Origin: Granulicella sp. UBA5172
GTDB lineage: Bacteria > Acidobacteriota > Terriglobia > Terriglobales > Acidobacteriaceae
Length of the DNA: 7,663 nt
Direction of reading: 5' to 3'
Assembly: GCA_002413385.1 (NCBI GenBank)
Contig: DHWW01000109.1
Span: forward strand, 1 to 7,663
Positions 5,731 to 7,663 of this stretch are shown piece after piece. The translations under genes and the position numbers were made by a program. Positions within the stretch are counted from its first letter, which is position 1. The number at the start of each line of letters is the position of its first letter. The notes under the pieces were generated by a model that was given only the letters and a program-made list of their open reading frames with translations, searched no databases and had not been told where the DNA came from.

Positions 5731-7374
5731 TCACGATTCTTGCCGTGGCTTACGCTGAAAGTTGCTGCTCCGCTCCGACTCCCGCACAACCGCCCGCCTC
5801 CGTCCCACCAATAACTCCTGTGCACTGACGTTTCCGCAAACGCGCCCGGTCTCGCGATCGACCACGGGCATGCTCATCACCCTGGTGGTCGCCATCTCCT
5901 CAGCGACTGCGCGGCAAGTCTCATCCGTGTAGGTGAAGACCTCAGGCAGCGTCGCTTGCAGCAGGCTCATCGCGGAATCCTCGGTGGACGCTGGCAGCTC
6001 CGTCATTACCTCAGCAACGCTTATCATCTCCAGCGGGTCGACGCCATACTCGCGCGATAGGTGATAACCGCGACGGCTGAGCTTCTCCGTCAGTATCGAC
6101 CGCGGCATAACCAGCGACGTCACGAGATACGATGCTATGCACGCAAACGCCAGCGGCAATAGGGCTGGCAGGGCATGGGTCAATTCAAGCGAGAATAGAA
6201 TCGCCGTCAGCGGAACGCCCAGCGAGCCGGATAGCATCGCCCCCATCCCGAGCAACGCCCACAGAGCCTGTGCCTCGACCGGCATGTGCGCCAGCCGGGC
6301 GAGGGTCTCGCCGATGGCCGCGCCAATCATCAGCAACGGTGCCAGTACACCGCCCGACGTTCCTGAACTCAGCGAAAACGCCCACATGAGCGACTTGGCG
6401 ACCATCAGTCCAATCAGCAGGCCCAACGGCGCATTTCCGCGCAGCAGCTCCGCGATATTGTCGTACCCAACGCCGAGCCCACGCGGAAAGAAGAAGCCAC
6501 CAATTCCGATCCCGATACCGCCGATCGCCGGCCACCACATCCAGTGCACTCGCAGTCGGCCGCAAAAATGCTCAAATGCATCCTCAAATCCATACATCAT
6601 GCGGCTTAGCCCGGCAGCTGCGAAGCCGACCAGTATCCCCAACGGGCCCGCGACAAGCATCACCCGCCACAAGTGGATAGCACCATGCAGTTCCACGGGA
6701 AAGATCGGACCTGCGCCAAGCCAAAGGATGCGCAACGCGCCTGCCATGATGCTCGCCACCGCCACTGGAATCAGCGAGCGCGGCCTCCACTCGAAGAGCA
6801 GCAGCTCAACGGCCAGCAGGATCGCAGCCATCGGAGCTGCAAACGTCGCCGACATGCCAGCCGCCGCGCCTGCTACGAGCAGCGTCGTCCGTTCTGCATC
6901 GGTTAGCTTAAGCCACTGCGCAACCAGCGAGCCAAAGGCTCCGCCGGTCATGATGATCGGACCTTCCGCACCAAAAGGTCCACCAGAGCCAATCGCGATC
7001 GCGGCCGAAATAGGCTTTAATACCGCGACCAGCGGGTCTATACGTGCGCCTTGTAGCAGGATCGATTCAATCGCCTCTGGAATTCCGTGCCCGCGAATCT
7101 TGTCCGATCCATAGTACGCAATAAGCCCCACCAGCAGTCCGCCAACAATGGGCACCAGCGGCATGATCCATGGAGAGAGGGTCGATCCGGCAGGCCCAAC
7201 CATCGCCAGGCTCAGGCGATGGTAGTAGAACAGGTTTGTCATGAGCGCAATCGCCCGCAGGAGTAGCACAGCCAAAGCTGCCGCGCCTGCACCGATAAAG
7301 AGGGCGACCCCACTCAGTAGCCATACCCTGCGATTTACCGTAAAGTCGCGCAATGTAGATGGTTGTGATTTCAT
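5731..7374 (-). CDS. ClC-family chloride channel or transporter with a reduced CBS region
   Basis: This polytopic inner-membrane protein would move chloride or a related anion. It has 547 residues: a ClC membrane domain to about residue 430 and a cytoplasmic CBS region at about 450-535. Anion-pathway motifs are GHGIP (95-99, His where E. coli ClcA has Ser), GAEGP (135-139) with gating glutamate E137, and GGVLAP (341-346). At the position of ClcA's internal proton glutamate E203, aligned by eye, the protein has Leu191 after E190. The central tyrosine region reads MPRSILTEKL, with no Tyr. The first CBS motif (VAEVMTELPAS) is followed quickly by the second (TYTDETCRAVAEEM, MPVVDRETGRVCGNVSAQEL), so the CBS pair looks shortened. 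Channel versus exchanger cannot be settled. The ATG overlaps the upstream MarR gene by four bases, with a weak GAAGG ahead of it. The ORF ends at the TGA immediately before a ClC gene remnant. Confidence 0.92.
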   Translation of the reverse strand: MKSQPSTLRDFTVNRRVWLLSGVALFIGAGAAALAVLLLRAIALMTNLFYYHRLSLAMVGPAGSTLSPWIMPLVPIVGGLLVGLIAYYGSDKIRGHGIPEAIESILLQGARIDPLVAVLKPISAAIAIGSGGPFGAEGPIIMTGGAFGSLVAQWLKLTDAERTTLLVAGAAAGMSATFAAPMAAILLAVELLLFEWRPRSLIPVAVASIMAGALRILWLGAGPIFPVELHGAIHLWRVMLVAGPLGILVGFAAAGLSRMMYGFEDAFEHFCGRLRVHWMWWPAIGGIGIGIGGFFFPRGLGVGYDNIAELLRGNAPLGLLIGLMVAKSLMWAFSLSSGTSGGVLAPLLMIGAAIGETLARLAHMPVEAQALWALLGMGAMLSGSLGVPLTAILFSLELTHALPALLPLAFACIASYLVTSLVMPRSILTEKLSRRGYHLSREYGVDPLEMISVAEVMTELPASTEDSAMSLLQATLPEVFTYTDETCRAVAEEMATTRVMSMPVVDRETGRVCGNVSAQELLVGRRRAVVRESERSSNFQRKPRQES

Positions 7375-7663
7375 CGAGCCTTCGAGTCAGCAGTATTTTG
7401 TGTAAATTTTTCGACGCGCTTCAAAGCCTTTGCCAGGTGCGGCGCCATCTCTTTCAGTTCTCGTGCATGATCTCCCGCAAGCCTGCCTGGGATCAGTTCG
7501 CCCTTTTGCGTCACTTGTAAAATCCCCCGCCGCCGGTCAACGGTATCCATGGTTCGCACCAGCAGTCCTTCGCGCTCCGACCTGTTGACCTGTTCGACCA
7601 CGCTGTGATGCCGCAGACTGGGCCGTTCTGCGGTGTACGCGATCGTCACAGCCTCACCCTCAG
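7371..7663 (-). CDS. MarR-family transcriptional regulator, N-terminus outside the window
   Basis: This winged-helix DNA-binding protein probably controls the ClC gene behind it. About 97 C-terminal residues are visible; full MarR proteins have about 140-170. The visible part begins in the helix-turn-helix (EGEAVTIAYTAERPSL), continues through the recognition helix (RHHSVVEQVNRSEREGLL) and the wing (VRTMDTVDRRRGILQVTQKG), and ends with the dimerisation helix (APHLAKALKRVEKFTQN). An apparent start, GTG at 7649, falls inside the DNA-binding domain, and the frame remains open to the window edge, so the true start lies beyond it. The TGA overlaps the ATG of the ClC gene (ATGA, 7371-7374), which implies one transcript and coupled translation. 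Some MarR proteins respond to small phenolic or acidic ligands; nothing here shows the ligand. Confidence 0.85.
   Translation of the reverse strand, partial: EGEAVTIAYTAERPSLRHHSVVEQVNRSEREGLLVRTMDTVDRRRGILQVTQKGELIPGRLAGDHARELKEMAPHLAKALKRVEKFTQNTADSKAR

Noticed and set aside
6137..7114. 325-codon plus-strand open frame opposite the ClC gene
   Set aside because: It is a Pro/Ser/Ala-rich shadow of the high-GC ClC coding sequence with no domain and no separate ribosome binding site.

Overview
The window is an accessory cluster from a high-GC bacterium. The protein sequences look most like those of soil Acidobacteria (Terriglobales/Acidobacteriaceae-type). This is inferred from recalled family resemblance, mainly the hemerythrin protein and the qNOR/NnrS/radical SAM set; no 16S or other phylogenetic marker is present. 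No tRNA, rRNA, CRISPR array, insertion sequence or origin was seen.

Positions 1-5400 appear to form a nitric-oxide defence locus. On the minus strand, the left edge holds most of a quinol-dependent nitric oxide reductase (qNOR/NorZ; C-terminus cut off by the window). About 390 bp upstream, also on the minus strand, is an NnrS-family heme/copper membrane protein. The spacer between them carries one doubtful small ORF and the leader of the reductase gene, which contains a 9-bp stem. A 94-bp divergent promoter region separates nnrS from a plus-strand pair: a radical SAM/SPASM protein followed 77 bp later by a hemerythrin-like di-iron protein. The reductase removes NO. NnrS is known from other bacteria to protect metal and heme proteins during NO stress, and hemerythrin-like proteins bind O2 or NO or repair iron centres. 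The radical SAM enzyme has no assigned substrate; a role in maturing a heme or peptide for this locus is a hypothesis only.

Positions 5437-7663 form a second unit on the minus strand, convergent with the first. A MarR-family regulator (N-terminus outside the window) overlaps the start of a ClC-family chloride channel/transporter gene by 4 bases (ATGA), so the two are probably co-transcribed and translationally coupled. Immediately after the ClC stop codon, and in the same frame, lies a 97-codon remnant of the C-terminal membrane helices of a second, different ClC protein. This suggests past deletion or recombination between two ClC genes.

The NO-defence genes and the MarR/ClC unit have recognisable family identities. 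The less ordinary points are the conserved-looking but unexplained radical SAM gene inside the NO locus, the ClC remnant fused in frame behind a stop, and a TCACAG motif recurring in both regulatory gaps of the NO locus.
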